Shown: one piece after another, positions 1-9,060 of the stretch | How the letters are laid out: every line of letters begins with the position of its first letter | Position numbering within the stretch: position 1 is the first letter of the stretch | Source of the DNA: Ktedonospora formicarum | GTDB lineage: Bacteria; Chloroflexota; Ktedonobacteria; Ktedonobacterales; Ktedonobacteraceae | Reading direction: 5' to 3' | Assembly (NCBI RefSeq): GCF_016587355.1 | Contig: NZ_BNJF01000003.1 | Coordinates: forward strand, 124,001-188,000 | DNA: 64,000 bases | Translations under genes and position numbers: made by a program | The notes under the pieces: generated by a model | What the model was told of the DNA's origin: nothing | The model's database searches: none | Seen by the model: only the letters and a program-made list of their open reading frames with translations

Positions 1-26
1 GTATTCTGGGAAACCTCAATGTTCAT
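1..26 (-). CDS. start of second ABC permease (partial)
   Basis: An ATG at position 26 (minus strand) lies 3 bp past the stop of the upstream permease gene, and the frame stays open to the window edge. Only the first eight or so codons are present. The order binding protein, ATPase, permease, next ORF matches the PotA/B/C/D-type layout, in which a second permease follows. The identity is inferred from position alone. Confidence 0.4.
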
Positions 27-29
27 TGC

Positions 30-950
30 CTATACCCCCTTGCCGCCACTGATGGTCGCGCCACGTGCCGTTTTGCGTTGCAACCACAGGACCAATGCAA
101 TCACCAGCAATTCAATAACGCCCATGATCAACGATATCGCCGTGCCAAGCGGGATGTTGTAATTGGTAAAGGCCATTTCATAGGCGGCGATGGCCAGCAC
201 GCGCGTCTCATGCGATGGTTCTCCAACCAGGTTCGCTGAAGGGAAAACACTAAAATTGGCAACAAAATTGAGACAAAACGCGACCGCGATACCCGGTAAT
301 GAGAGGGGAAGTATAACGCGCCAGAAGGTTTGCCACGGCCTCGCTCCTAGCATCCGGCTGGCCCTTTCCAGATCCGGGCTGATCGCTGACATATAGCCCA
401 GGATCAACAAAAAGGTGAAGGGAAAGCCCTGGATAAAGAGCGCGATCTCGACCGCGAGCCAGTGATGCAACAGGAGCATGGGTTGCTGTATGAGGTGTAG
501 CAAGAGGAGCACGCGATTGAACCAACCGGTAGGCGAGAAATAGTCCAGCATCGCCTGGGCCACCATAACGTTTCCGAGCGTGATGGGCAGAATCAAAATT
601 GCGGTGAGCAGGCGTTCAAACTTAATTCCTCGACGCATATAATAGGCGAGGGGAATGCTGACCAGCACGCTAAAGAGGGTCACAGGCAAGGCGACACGAA
701 AGGTTGTCCAGATGGTGGCAACCAGGTCGGAATTGCTAAAAAACTGGAAATAGTTTGTCGGGCTCCAGGACGGTGCCTGCTCGCTTGAACGTAAGCTGAT
801 ATCAAGGCCGAAGAGCAAAGGATAGAAAAACAGCATAAGTACCAGCATGATCGCTGGTAGCGAGAGCAACACCGCGCTGCTATTGACCTTGAAAGGAAGT
901 CCGCGCCTGTTTATCTTGCGCTGTACGGAGGAATGAGGTATATCTGCCAT
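30..950 (-). CDS. ABC transporter permease, PotB/CysT-like
   Basis: This 306-residue inner-membrane permease has about six hydrophobic helices. Its first is near residues 25-50, after a short basic cytoplasmic tail. The conserved cytoplasmic EAA loop is at about residues 195-215 (sequence LERASRMLGARPWQTFWRV), which contacts the ATPase. The fold matches the spermidine/putrescine, thiamine, sulfate and iron permease group rather than sugar permeases. It starts 4 bp after the stop of the ATPase gene, so the two are surely cotranscribed, and another permease appears to start 3 bp downstream. The transported substrate cannot be read from the sequence. Confidence 0.88.
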   Translation of the reverse strand: MADIPHSSVQRKINRRGLPFKVNSSAVLLSLPAIMLVLMLFFYPLLFGLDISLRSSEQAPSWSPTNYFQFFSNSDLVATIWTTFRVALPVTLFSVLVSIPLAYYMRRGIKFERLLTAILILPITLGNVMVAQAMLDYFSPTGWFNRVLLLLHLIQQPMLLLHHWLAVEIALFIQGFPFTFLLILGYMSAISPDLERASRMLGARPWQTFWRVILPLSLPGIAVAFCLNFVANFSVFPSANLVGEPSHETRVLAIAAYEMAFTNYNIPLGTAISLIMGVIELLVIALVLWLQRKTARGATISGGKGV

Positions 951-954
951 CGCA

Positions 955-2106
955 TTATCTCTCGACTCTCATCGCCGCGACATCTACTAGATCCTGCTCC
1001 TCGCTGGTGTGACCTGTTGTCATTTCGTCGTCAGGGAAGAGCAAAAGCCTGTCGGGTTGCACGCCAAATGTAAGCGGAGTGCCAATTTCTGGCGCGTGGG
1101 CACTGTGCACCAGCAATTGTGTGCCTCTCTCGTCCGCAAGTTGCACCAGAATCTCATATGCTCGCCCCACATATTCCACCAGTCGCACATGGCCCTGGAC
1201 GTGGTTCTCGGCGGGCAACGGATCAGCCAGTGTTTCGTCGGGACGTATGCATGCCAGTACACGCTGCCCCGTTTGCCAGTTGGTACTCTCTGCCGCTGTA
1301 CTACTGGCGGTAAATTGCACACCGGATGCCGTCTGAATGAGCCAGTACTCGCCATCTCTTCCTATAACTGTGCCAGGGAACTGATTGAGATACCCCATAA
1401 ATCTGGCGACAAAGAGGCTCTGAGGGCGATTGTAAATTTCTTGTGGCGTCCCAATCTGTTCGATGCGACCCTGGCGCATGACGACGACTTTGTCTGAGAG
1501 CGACATGGCTTCGGATTGATCGTGCGTCACATAGACGGTTGTCAGACCGAGCTCAGTATGTAAGCGCTTAATTTCGATACGCATCTCGTTGCGCAGGTTG
1601 GCATCCAGGTTAGAGAGCGGCTCATCTAAAAGAAGGAGAGAAGGTTCCAGAACAATCGTACGCGCAATCGCTAACCGCTGCTGCTGCCCGCCGCTCATCT
1701 GGGTTGGATAGCGTTTCCCGAAATCCTGCAAATGGACCATATTCAGGGCTTTACGGACACGTTGTTCTCGTTCAGCTCTGGGAACACGGCGAATTTCCAG
1801 TCCATAGCTGATGTTTCGTTGTGCGGTAAGATGCGGAAACAGGGCATAGTTCTGAAAAACCATGCCAAAGCCGCGCTTTTCCGCTGGTAAGTGTTGGACA
1901 GGTGCACCATTGAGTAGGATCTCGCCTTCAGTCAATTCAAGGAGTCCAGCGAGGCAATTGAGCGCTGTGGACTTGCCGCAGCCGCTAGGACCCAGCAGGG
2001 TAATAAACTGACCGCCAGCTATTTCGAGGGTAAAGTTGTGTAAGGCTATCGCATCACCAAAGCGGCGCGTCATGCCCTTGATCACGAGCTTCTCTATTTT
2101 CTTCAT
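955..2106 (-). CDS. ABC transporter ATP-binding protein, PotA-like
   Basis: This is the energising subunit of the importer. It has Walker A GPSGCGKST, a Q-loop, signature MSGGQQQRLAIAR, Walker B LLLLDEP and an H-loop (YVTHDQSEAMSLS). A C-terminal TOBE/MOP-like region of about 130 residues follows, usual for PotA, FbpC and MalK types. The frame is open to a TTG at 2148, but no ribosome site precedes that codon. The ATG at 2106 (MKKIEKLV) gives the normal family N-terminus and is chosen, making about 383 residues. It lies between the binding-protein gene (90-bp gap) and the permease (4-bp gap). LacI control is inferred from the neighbouring regulator at 3903-4925. Confidence 0.9.
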   Translation of the reverse strand: MKKIEKLVIKGMTRRFGDAIALHNFTLEIAGGQFITLLGPSGCGKSTALNCLAGLLELTEGEILLNGAPVQHLPAEKRGFGMVFQNYALFPHLTAQRNISYGLEIRRVPRAEREQRVRKALNMVHLQDFGKRYPTQMSGGQQQRLAIARTIVLEPSLLLLDEPLSNLDANLRNEMRIEIKRLHTELGLTTVYVTHDQSEAMSLSDKVVVMRQGRIEQIGTPQEIYNRPQSLFVARFMGYLNQFPGTVIGRDGEYWLIQTASGVQFTASSTAAESTNWQTGQRVLACIRPDETLADPLPAENHVQGHVRLVEYVGRAYEILVQLADERGTQLLVHSAHAPEIGTPLTFGVQPDRLLLFPDDEMTTGHTSEEQDLVDVAAMRVER

Positions 2107-2196
2107 GCTTCTTGTGTCCTGGTTTGATGGTGTATTCGGTTCTAGCAAGATGCAGGAGGAAATTCTCCTCCTGCACCACAGTCTTCGCTTAAAGCC

Positions 2197-3399
2197 TTAA
2201 GAAGTTTGGTATTTGCCACTACCAATATCGCTATCCCACTTTTGGAAAGCTGCTACGAGCTGGTCAGTTTTCAATGGCAGCTCGATTTTGATGTTTTTAA
2301 TGAGCGTGTCGTATTCTGGGCGACCGTACTGTTGCATAACTTGTTGGCTGCTAGCTGGTGCCAGAGAGATTGGCACGTTCTTTACTGCTGGACCGGGATA
2401 GAAGTATCCAGAATCGTAGTTATATGCCTGCTGATCTGGTCGAAGCATCCAGGCCATCACGTCCAGCATGACATTCTGGCGTGCCTGGTCCAGTCCCTTG
2501 GGCATCATCATGAAGGCCGCATCGGCCACAAAGGTCGTGTCCTTAAGGACAAAAGTTTTGTCTCCCGCGGGGACCTGTTGGAGGTAGCGGGGATTAATAT
2601 CCCATCCCAGGGTACTGGCGATGATTGAGGCTTCACCAGTGCTAAGGGCTTTCATTGTGTCTCCGGTTCGTGTTGGATACGCATCGATAGCGGAGCCTGC
2701 ATCTTTAAGGAATGACCATGTTTTGTCCCAGCCATGTATCGGGTCCTTGGGGTCTTTGTCACCTAACAGATAGGGCAGGCCCATCAACATTGTTCGTCCG
2801 GGTCCAGAGTTTGAGGGACGCGCATAGAGGAACTGGTGTGGGTGGGCTTTAATCCAGGCTTGTAGCTCTTCAATGGTTGTGGGGGGATTGGACACCTTAG
2901 CTGGATTATACTCGAAGACGGGGCCACTTGGTGTATAGGTAAACACCAGGCCGTAACCCTGAGCCAGGTCGTTATAAGCCTTTGCCGCGGGCAGATAGTT
3001 TGCGTCGAGATTAGGGAATTTGTCGTTATGAGCCGGTGTCAGTTGTTCGACCAGCCCCTGTTGAATAGTGCTCGCGACAGCATCATAGCCAGTAATGATA
3101 AGTGTATCCTGGATGTTACCGGCATTTTCTTCGGCCTTGAGCTTGCCAGGAAGTTGGGGGGCCTGAATGCGTGCAGGATAGACGACCTTTGATACCTTGT
3201 CAGGATGAGCCTTCTGGTAGGCGTCGAGCATGGGTTTTACTTGCGCGGTATATCCTCCGGCATCGACTACCTGTAATATGATGGGGTGGTTGGTGTTAGG
3301 CGATCCTCCAGTTCCGCTGCATCCAGCAAGCAGAAAGGCCATGCCTAGAAATACGATACGGAGAACTGGCGACCTTAGCGGGTTCTTCACCATTTGCAC
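2197..3399 (-). CDS. extracellular solute-binding lipoprotein
   Basis: This is the substrate-capturing component of the importer, anchored outside the membrane. The N-terminus has a basic region, a hydrophobic stretch and lipobox LLAGC at about residues 23-27, followed by a Gly/Ser linker. The body (about 400 residues) resembles periplasmic binding proteins of the YnjB/spermidine/iron group, including a YARPSNSGPGRT segment near residue 195. The GTG at 3399 has a good Shine-Dalgarno (AAGGAAGAGG). An ATG two codons later could also be used. It is the first gene of the minus-strand operon. The ligand is unknown. Confidence 0.85.
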   Translation of the reverse strand: MQMVKNPLRSPVLRIVFLGMAFLLAGCSGTGGSPNTNHPIILQVVDAGGYTAQVKPMLDAYQKAHPDKVSKVVYPARIQAPQLPGKLKAEENAGNIQDTLIITGYDAVASTIQQGLVEQLTPAHNDKFPNLDANYLPAAKAYNDLAQGYGLVFTYTPSGPVFEYNPAKVSNPPTTIEELQAWIKAHPHQFLYARPSNSGPGRTMLMGLPYLLGDKDPKDPIHGWDKTWSFLKDAGSAIDAYPTRTGDTMKALSTGEASIIASTLGWDINPRYLQQVPAGDKTFVLKDTTFVADAAFMMMPKGLDQARQNVMLDVMAWMLRPDQQAYNYDSGYFYPGPAVKNVPISLAPASSQQVMQQYGRPEYDTLIKNIKIELPLKTDQLVAAFQKWDSDIGSGKYQTS

Positions 3400-3598
3400 T
3401 GTGTACCTCTTCCTTGATAAGTACTATTCTGACGACAAGTCACCGTAGTTTGACGCGAATTGCCATAAGCGCGCTTGATCGCACTACCCGATATAACTCC
3501 TCTGTCATGCGGTAGTGTGTAAATATACCTGCCAGGGAAGTACTGATCTTTCTTGCGACACACCTTCCTTGTTAATGCCAGCTAGTTACCAGAAAAAG

Positions 3599-3613
3599 GT
3601 GAAAATATTTCAC
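3599..3613. promoter_or_regulatory. candidate LacI-family operator upstream of the importer operon
   Basis: GTGAAAATATTTCAC is a dyad (GTGAAA, 3-base centre, TTTCAC) about 200 bp upstream of the binding-protein start. A minus-strand TTGACA lies at 3653-3648. The element AGGTGAAAATAT recurs at 3813-3824. The role as operator for the adjacent LacI protein is inferred. Confidence 0.45.
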
Positions 3614-3759
3614 TACTTTTCAGAAGGTAGCATATGATTACCCCTTCTGTCAAGGAGCACTTTCAGTGATTTCACCTTTGGCCTTGTAAAGCCTGCGCAT
3701 ACCAGTGTCAGTAAAAAAGAACAAACCTCTCTAATATGAGCTCGTAAATGCAGGTTCTT

Positions 3760-3799
3760 CCCCGGCTTTAGCGCAAATGTGTTGTTTGCGCTCCCGGGG
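3760..3799 (-). terminator. hairpin after the LacI gene
   Basis: AGCGCAAA and TTTGCGCT form a perfect 8-bp stem with a 7-base loop, extended by a GC-rich CCCCGG/CCGGGG clamp. It lies about 100 bp beyond the stop of the minus-strand lacI-type gene. No strong U-run follows on either strand, so it may be a weak or factor-dependent terminator. Confidence 0.5.
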
Positions 3800-3815
3800 C
3801 TTACTCAATGGAAGG

Positions 3816-3838
3816 TGAAAATATATGTAATATTTTCA
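3816..3838. promoter_or_regulatory. inverted repeat, candidate operator
   Basis: TGAAAATAT, 5-base spacer, ATATTTTCA: a perfect AT-rich 9-bp dyad. It overlaps TTTTCATGAAAG (3833-3844), which differs by one base from the palindrome upstream of the lacI-type gene at 4947-4958. This is typical of a transcription-factor site rather than a terminator. Confidence 0.45.
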
Positions 3839-3902
3839 TGAAAGCAAAGAGGGAGAAGAGTCCAGAGAGAGATGGTGTATGGAGTGGGAGCTAGTTGTTG
3901 GC

Positions 3903-4925
3903 TTAAGGCACACAAGGGGCGGTAGACTCCCGTACGATCAAGGGGCTTTCCATGAGTGTGTAGCCGCTGCTCGGTACATTCCGCCCTTCAATGAGCAATC
4001 GAAGCATCTGCATGGCTAGTTGTCCCATACGATACTTTGGCTGGTCGATAGTGGTGAGAGGTGGGTTGGAGTGAGCCGCCATCACGATACCATCGCAACC
4101 AACGACCGAAATGTCGTCTGGGACACGTAATCCGTATGTGCGAATAGCATGGAGGGCGCCTAATGCCATAATATCGTTGTAAGCTATCACAGCGGTAGGT
4201 TGTTCGGCACGAGGGCGCGAGAGGAGTGAGCTCATCGCCTGAAATCCTCCTTCAACGTTAGGAAAACTGGTAGGGCACCATTCAGGCTGCAATGTCCGAT
4301 TCCTCTCGCGAAGTGCCATGTCGATACCTCGCCTTCTGGCTAAAGAAGGGCTGGCAAGACTGTTGCCTGCTAGATACGCTATGCGTGTATGATTGAGCCT
4401 GAGTAGATGTTGTGTCGAGCGATAAGCCGCGTTTTCAAAATCGATGAGGACGCAAGGAATTTCGGGATGATTAAGATTTTTATTAATGATCACGAGGGGG
4501 ATCTTGCTCTGCTCATAAAGCGTAACCAGGGCGCTACTCTCAATACGCGAAGCACAGACAATAATTCCATCCACCTGGCGTTCAATGAGTGTCGTGAGCG
4601 CCTGGGCCTCTCTTTGCGGGTCTTCTGACGTGTTACAAAGGAGCATAGTCAATCCATTCGTGCCTGCCTCATCTTCGACCCCGCGTACAATTTCAGGAAA
4701 AAAAGGATTAAGAATATCGCTAATAAGGAGGGCGATAGTGCGCTGCTCTTTTCTAGGTTGTGGTCGTACTCCACCGGTTGGCTTATAGCCTAATTCGGCA
4801 ACGATTGCTAACACGCGCGCGCGTGTGCCTTCGTTGACTGGCCCCGTATTGTTCAATACGCGCGAGACTGTCGTTGGAGAGACACCAGCAGTGCGCGCTA
4901 CATCGATGAGTTTTGTTGTAGTCAT
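3903..4925 (-). CDS. LacI-family transcriptional regulator
   Basis: This is a 340-residue repressor-type protein. The N-terminal HTH is complete (residues 4-50: IDVARTAGVSPTTVSRVLN, then the hinge helix region ending LGYKP). A periplasmic-binding-protein-like effector domain follows, with the usual NPFFPEIVRGVEDEA and CNTSEDPQREAQ signatures. The ATG at 4925 begins right at the HTH. It lies upstream of, and on the same strand as, the importer operon at 30-3399, separated by 503 bp of operator-like repeats, and is inferred to control that operon and itself. The effector is probably a small sugar, but the transporter type leaves this open. Confidence 0.9.
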   Translation of the reverse strand: MTTTKLIDVARTAGVSPTTVSRVLNNTGPVNEGTRARVLAIVAELGYKPTGGVRPQPRKEQRTIALLISDILNPFFPEIVRGVEDEAGTNGLTMLLCNTSEDPQREAQALTTLIERQVDGIIVCASRIESSALVTLYEQSKIPLVIINKNLNHPEIPCVLIDFENAAYRSTQHLLRLNHTRIAYLAGNSLASPSLARRRGIDMALRERNRTLQPEWCPTSFPNVEGGFQAMSSLLSRPRAEQPTAVIAYNDIMALGALHAIRTYGLRVPDDISVVGCDGIVMAAHSNPPLTTIDQPKYRMGQLAMQMLRLLIEGRNVPSSGYTLMESPLIVRESTAPCVP

Positions 4926-4946
4926 ATATTATGTTATACCTATCGT

Positions 4947-4958
4947 TTTTCATGAAAA
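4947..4958. promoter_or_regulatory. palindrome TTTTCATGAAAA, probable autoregulatory operator
   Basis: A perfect 12-bp palindrome lies 22 bp upstream of the lacI-type start. A near-identical copy (TTTTCATGAAAG) occurs at 3833-3844 upstream of the presumed target operon. Autoregulation is inferred. Confidence 0.5.
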
Positions 4959-5156
4959 TGATAATATGAATTCCTGCTTTTGTCAATTGGCGTGAGATGA
5001 TGATTTCGCCAAGGAAGATCAAAACAATTTTTGACTTGATTAATGACCTTTGCATACCGGCCTGAATCATTTGTTCGTGCTGAGTTTGTATGTATCTTGC
5101 GGCAGCAGACAACAACAACGTAAACAGTAAAACTCCCTAGAGCGTCTCACTTATAA

Positions 5157-5354
5157 GGACATAGCCTGTATAAAAATATATTTTTAGCGAAAGTAAGCAA
5201 TTATGGCTGGCGACTTGGCCTCCTCTCAGTTGCTACCATCGACCGGCGCATGTTTGGTATGCACTTCAACCAGGTCTTGGACATGGGCATCTCTCTTGTC
5301 GGATACGACACGCGCATTGAGCTCTGCATAGAAGCCGTCAAGAAGCCTTCATGA
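5157..5354 (+). pseudogene. short 3' gene remnant, unidentified
   Basis: The plus frame is open for about 65 codons and its second half reads like protein (residues such as GMHFNQVLDMGISLVGYDTR), ending at TGA 5352-5354. The only ATG (5250) would give 34 residues. It may be the 3' end of a gene lost by deletion, facing the response regulator gene tail to tail. The family is not recognised. The rest of 4959-5360 shows no other gene. Confidence 0.25.
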
Positions 5355-5360
5355 AAACAA

Positions 5361-6884
5361 CTAAGGTTGCTGTTCCACTTGGGCAGGCGTGGTATTTTTG
5401 TCTCGCTTTTTACGTTGGGTTGACGGATAATAGCCAAAGAACTCGGTGAATACTTTGGTGAAGTGGCGCACACTGTAGTAGCCTACCTGTTCGGCAACCT
5501 GTTGGACTTGCAAAGAAGGATTGTTAAGCAGTTCTTTCGCTTTGAGCATGCGAACTTTTGTTACATACCTTACAAAGGTCATTCCTGTTTTCTTATGAAA
5601 GAGGGTGCTCAAATAGTTTGGTGATACTCCTAACTTTACAGCGATCTGAGCGATGCTAATGTTGGCATGATATTCCTGCTCAATAGTCGCTATGACCCAC
5701 TCAACCAGGCCAACAGCTTCCTTGTGAGGTTGAGTATGTAAGAGATGTTCTCCACAGTCCTTCAAGATCTGATACCAGTCGGCAAGGTCTTGTTGAGGGG
5801 AAATCTGGCAGGGAAGCATCTGACTGAAGAACTCCGCAACACTTTTCTTTACGCCGTAGTCAATGGCACACTCTTCTGCACACGCTTTCATGAAGCGGTC
5901 GAGCGTGCTCATGTAGTTTACATACATACTTTGCCTGTAGTAATCAGTCAAGGTACTAACCAGCTTACTTATAGCGAGAAAACGTGTAGTATCCGCATAG
6001 GGTAAGAGGTCGCGTTGCTGGATTTTCTTGCCAATCCCGTAAATCACTCGCAAGCTAGAAAATTGTTGTAGCCAGTTGAACTGATAGAACAAATCTTTGT
6101 AGGATGAACAAAAACTTGTTTGTAGCAGCGTCACGTCAAAACCGGTATCTGGAGGACAACATACAGTTTGCTCAATCTGGTACAGGCATTTCAGGCAATG
6201 CTGCATCCCCTGATCGGCATCTTCTGATCCCCAAGTGCCAATTAAGGCTATTTCGCCATTAGAGAGCACAAAGACCGTCATTTTGAACTCAGGGGTCACC
6301 ATTTCGTCAATGATAGACTGTACGGTCTGGAGCAGAGAATCCTGGCGCGTGGCCTTCTCTATCGCTGATAAGGTCGTGTCAATACAAAATATGGTGCCGA
6401 TGAGGCATGCATGTTGCAGGATATCATCCTGTTCTTCCTGCGATAGAGGACTAACACCATGATAGATAGCAGTGAGATCCATAGCGAATTGTTTATTGCG
6501 ATCGAGCAGGTGCTGTCTCTGTTCTCTTGTGACCTTTGTTATGATCGTATGTATCTCTGCCGGATCAATTGGTTTAAGGAGATAGTCGGAGACCCCTATA
6601 CGTAACGCTTCATGGGCGTGCTGGAACTCCGAAAGGCCTGTGAGGATAAACCAGCGCGTCTGCGGTGAGAGAAGTTTGGCCTGTTTGATAGCCTCCAAAC
6701 CATTCAGCCTGGGCATTCTAATATCTACGAACGCAAGAAGGGGCTTGTGGAGACAAGCCAGATCGACCAGCTCCTCGCCATTGATAGCTTCTTTCATAGC
6801 TTCTAGGGGAAGACCTGCTTCTTGTAACATGCTTTTTAAGCTCATCCGTGCCAGGTGTTCATCGTCAGCAATGAGAATATTCAT
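5361..6884 (-). CDS. YesN-like response regulator, REC plus AraC HTH
   Basis: This 507-residue DNA-binding response regulator has a receiver domain at residues 1-120 with the acidic pocket ADDE (6-9), phospho-acceptor Asp54 in FVDIRMP and the conserved Lys in LLKPID. A long linker domain follows, then two AraC-type helix-turn-helix units in the last 100 residues (ISIAQIAVKLGVSPNYLSTL and VQQVAEQVGYYSVRHFTKVF). The gene overlaps the kinase gene by 4 bp (ATGA). Systems of this kind regulate adjacent carbohydrate ABC importers in Gram-positive and Chloroflexota genomes. The divergent importer at 9061 is the natural target. Confidence 0.92.
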   Translation of the reverse strand: MNILIADDEHLARMSLKSMLQEAGLPLEAMKEAINGEELVDLACLHKPLLAFVDIRMPRLNGLEAIKQAKLLSPQTRWFILTGLSEFQHAHEALRIGVSDYLLKPIDPAEIHTIITKVTREQRQHLLDRNKQFAMDLTAIYHGVSPLSQEEQDDILQHACLIGTIFCIDTTLSAIEKATRQDSLLQTVQSIIDEMVTPEFKMTVFVLSNGEIALIGTWGSEDADQGMQHCLKCLYQIEQTVCCPPDTGFDVTLLQTSFCSSYKDLFYQFNWLQQFSSLRVIYGIGKKIQQRDLLPYADTTRFLAISKLVSTLTDYYRQSMYVNYMSTLDRFMKACAEECAIDYGVKKSVAEFFSQMLPCQISPQQDLADWYQILKDCGEHLLHTQPHKEAVGLVEWVIATIEQEYHANISIAQIAVKLGVSPNYLSTLFHKKTGMTFVRYVTKVRMLKAKELLNNPSLQVQQVAEQVGYYSVRHFTKVFTEFFGYYPSTQRKKRDKNTTPAQVEQQP

Positions 6885-8629
6885 GTCCTTACCGCCTCGC
6901 CTCTGGGGATTTTAATAGTTACGCGTGTTCCTTGACTCACTTGGCTGTTGATCGTTAGAGAGGCTGCTGCAAAAGCCATTTTCAGGCGCTCGCGTACATT
7001 GTTCAGGCCAAGTCCACACCGTTCACTCTGTGCAGCCGTAGAGAAACCTACTCCATCATCTTCAATCAGGATGTGTATTATGGGTTGTCCGGTCTCTTCA
7101 TCTGACAACGAGGTCGCACAGACATTCAGGTGACATGGACGGTCCGAGGGCTCGATACCATGAATCATGGCATTCTCAACCAGGGGTTGTAAAAGAACCT
7201 TGGGGAGTATAAAGTCTGCTAGCCCATCTTCACATTGCAGGTGATAAGTCAATCTACCCTGAAAGCGAAGTGCCTGAAGCTCACAGTAACGCTTTACGAA
7301 CAGAAACTCTTCCTTGAGGATGACTTGCTCATCACTATTGAGCACATAGCGCAGCAGGCCACTGAGCGCGATAATGGCGCTCTCCAGCGTTTTTCTCTCA
7401 CCTAAACGGTTGAGGCCAATAAAGCCATTGAGGGTATTGTAAAGAAAGTGTGGTTGTATTTGCGCCTGGAGCGCATGATATTCGGCATTGCGTTGATTTA
7501 ATGTCGCAACGTATTCGCGTTCAATGAGTGTATTCAAGCGTGCAACCATCGTGTTAAAGGCAATCCCTAGCTGCGCAATTTCATCTTCTCCATCAGTGAC
7601 AAAGCGCGTGTGCAGATTCCCTTCTTGCACCTGCATCATGGCAACAATCATATGTTGAAAAGGCGTGATAATCCAGCGCGAGAGAAAGAAAAATACAAGA
7701 AGGGTAATGCAGACCGCGCCGATGGCAAAGCCAATCCCTGTGATATACAGCCAGCGCAATTTCGCGATTATTTCTGCTTGTGAGAGTAATATCACGACTT
7801 TCCACTGCGCTGAGGCCGTAGACTGGATGACTGGAATGTAATTATCAGTGGCACCCTGGGTACCTGGATCTCTGCGGGCTATTGCGTTTTCCACATTCGT
7901 AGAGAGTGGCTGACTGGAGTAAAGAAGTTTTCCGTTTGTACCAAATACGGCGATGATCGAACTAACATTCAGTTTGATGCCGTTGACGATATCATGTAAT
8001 ACCACTGTGTCAGCGTCCGCCATTATAACAGCCAGGGGAAGCCCGGAATCGGGGTCCTTGATCAGCCGCGCGACGGAAAAAACCTGCGTCGCGGTGGACG
8101 TTAGCAGATAATCCTGTGAATGTGGATTCACAAAGACAATGTCTCCGTCTGCTTGGATGGCTTTTCGATACCACTCCTGTTTTGTAAATGGATACCTGGG
8201 AACGGGACTGGAGGAGGGATATTTGGACGCCACAAAAACAGAACCATCAAGTGGCAAAATAATGGTGTTTAAGATGTCTTTTCTGGTAATGCGCAGGTAA
8301 TTAGGAAGGGTGCTATACAGGGCCTGGTCCGCGATGAGCCGCTGGTAAGGTGTCGCGTGTGCATACTCGTTGCTCGCCTTGAGTTTAAGCGCATACATCA
8401 CCTCGCTATTGAGATAAGGGGTCAGGGTCAGGCGGTCTAAGTCATCGAGGTAGGTATCAATGTTGCGCGACACTGCTGTCAATGTAGCGGTAGTCAAGGT
8501 TTGCGTATCTTGGGTGATGACTCCCTCGGTATAGCTGGGCATCGCAAAAACAATAACAACCAGGGGTATAACAGTCGTCAGCAGATACAAGACTGACAGC
8601 TTCATCCGCAATGATTTTGTGAACTTCAT
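6881..8629 (-). CDS. YesM-like sensor histidine kinase
   Basis: This is a membrane sensor of about 582 residues. It has an N-terminal helix near residues 8-30, an extracellular Cache-like domain (about 35-285), a second helix (about 290-315), a HAMP region, then a His_kinase-type phosphoacceptor block (ALQAQIQPHFLYNTLNG) and a HATPase domain with N-box VENAMIHGI and G-box EDDGVGFS / GLGLNNVRERL. The frame extends to 8680, but ATG 8629 is preceded by GGAAGAGG at ideal spacing and starts at the basic residues before the first helix. It is translationally coupled to the response regulator and probably senses an oligosaccharide or a loaded binding protein. Confidence 0.9.
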   Translation of the reverse strand: MKFTKSLRMKLSVLYLLTTVIPLVVIVFAMPSYTEGVITQDTQTLTTATLTAVSRNIDTYLDDLDRLTLTPYLNSEVMYALKLKASNEYAHATPYQRLIADQALYSTLPNYLRITRKDILNTIILPLDGSVFVASKYPSSSPVPRYPFTKQEWYRKAIQADGDIVFVNPHSQDYLLTSTATQVFSVARLIKDPDSGLPLAVIMADADTVVLHDIVNGIKLNVSSIIAVFGTNGKLLYSSQPLSTNVENAIARRDPGTQGATDNYIPVIQSTASAQWKVVILLSQAEIIAKLRWLYITGIGFAIGAVCITLLVFFFLSRWIITPFQHMIVAMMQVQEGNLHTRFVTDGEDEIAQLGIAFNTMVARLNTLIEREYVATLNQRNAEYHALQAQIQPHFLYNTLNGFIGLNRLGERKTLESAIIALSGLLRYVLNSDEQVILKEEFLFVKRYCELQALRFQGRLTYHLQCEDGLADFILPKVLLQPLVENAMIHGIEPSDRPCHLNVCATSLSDEETGQPIIHILIEDDGVGFSTAAQSERCGLGLNNVRERLKMAFAAASLTINSQVSQGTRVTIKIPRGEAVRT

Positions 8630-9060
8630 TGCCTCTTCCTTGAAAACGATGTTCGACCAATTCGCAGGACTTCTCGCCACTACATGGCTCTTCCAGGTAT
8701 GGAGGTGTGGGCAGGAATGCCGTGAGCAAGAATATATCTGAAGTAGTTACCCAATGAAGAGAAATGAGCGCGCATATCGTAGTTTTACAGCATACACAAA
8801 CACAATAATACGGATTAATCTTTTATTAGGTCCTGAGGTGAATGGTAGCTGATCGTTTATCTGTTGTCAAGAAGCAAGCGGCCAGTAATAGAGGTGGCTA
8901 TTATACAAAGCACTTAAGGCACTTCAACGTTATTGTACATTTTTCTGGAGAGTACATCTGCTGGCGTATCCAGTAGTTCCTGGAGCCAGGTGCAGCGGTT
9001 TATATGGGCTGTCCGGGCTCGTTGAGCTCACTCTCCAGGGAAAGAACAGGAGAGGCATTT
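8630..9060. promoter_or_regulatory. divergent promoter region between kinase and importer
   Basis: This is 431 bp without a gene between oppositely oriented operons. A TTGTCA near 8868 followed by TAATAG about 16 bp on could serve the plus-strand importer. AraC-type direct repeats cannot be assigned with confidence by eye. Confidence 0.35.

Noticed and set aside
4783..5118. A 111-codon minus-strand frame across the lacI-type promoter
   Set aside because: It is out of frame with, and overlapping, the start of the clear LacI-family gene and contains the operator palindrome.
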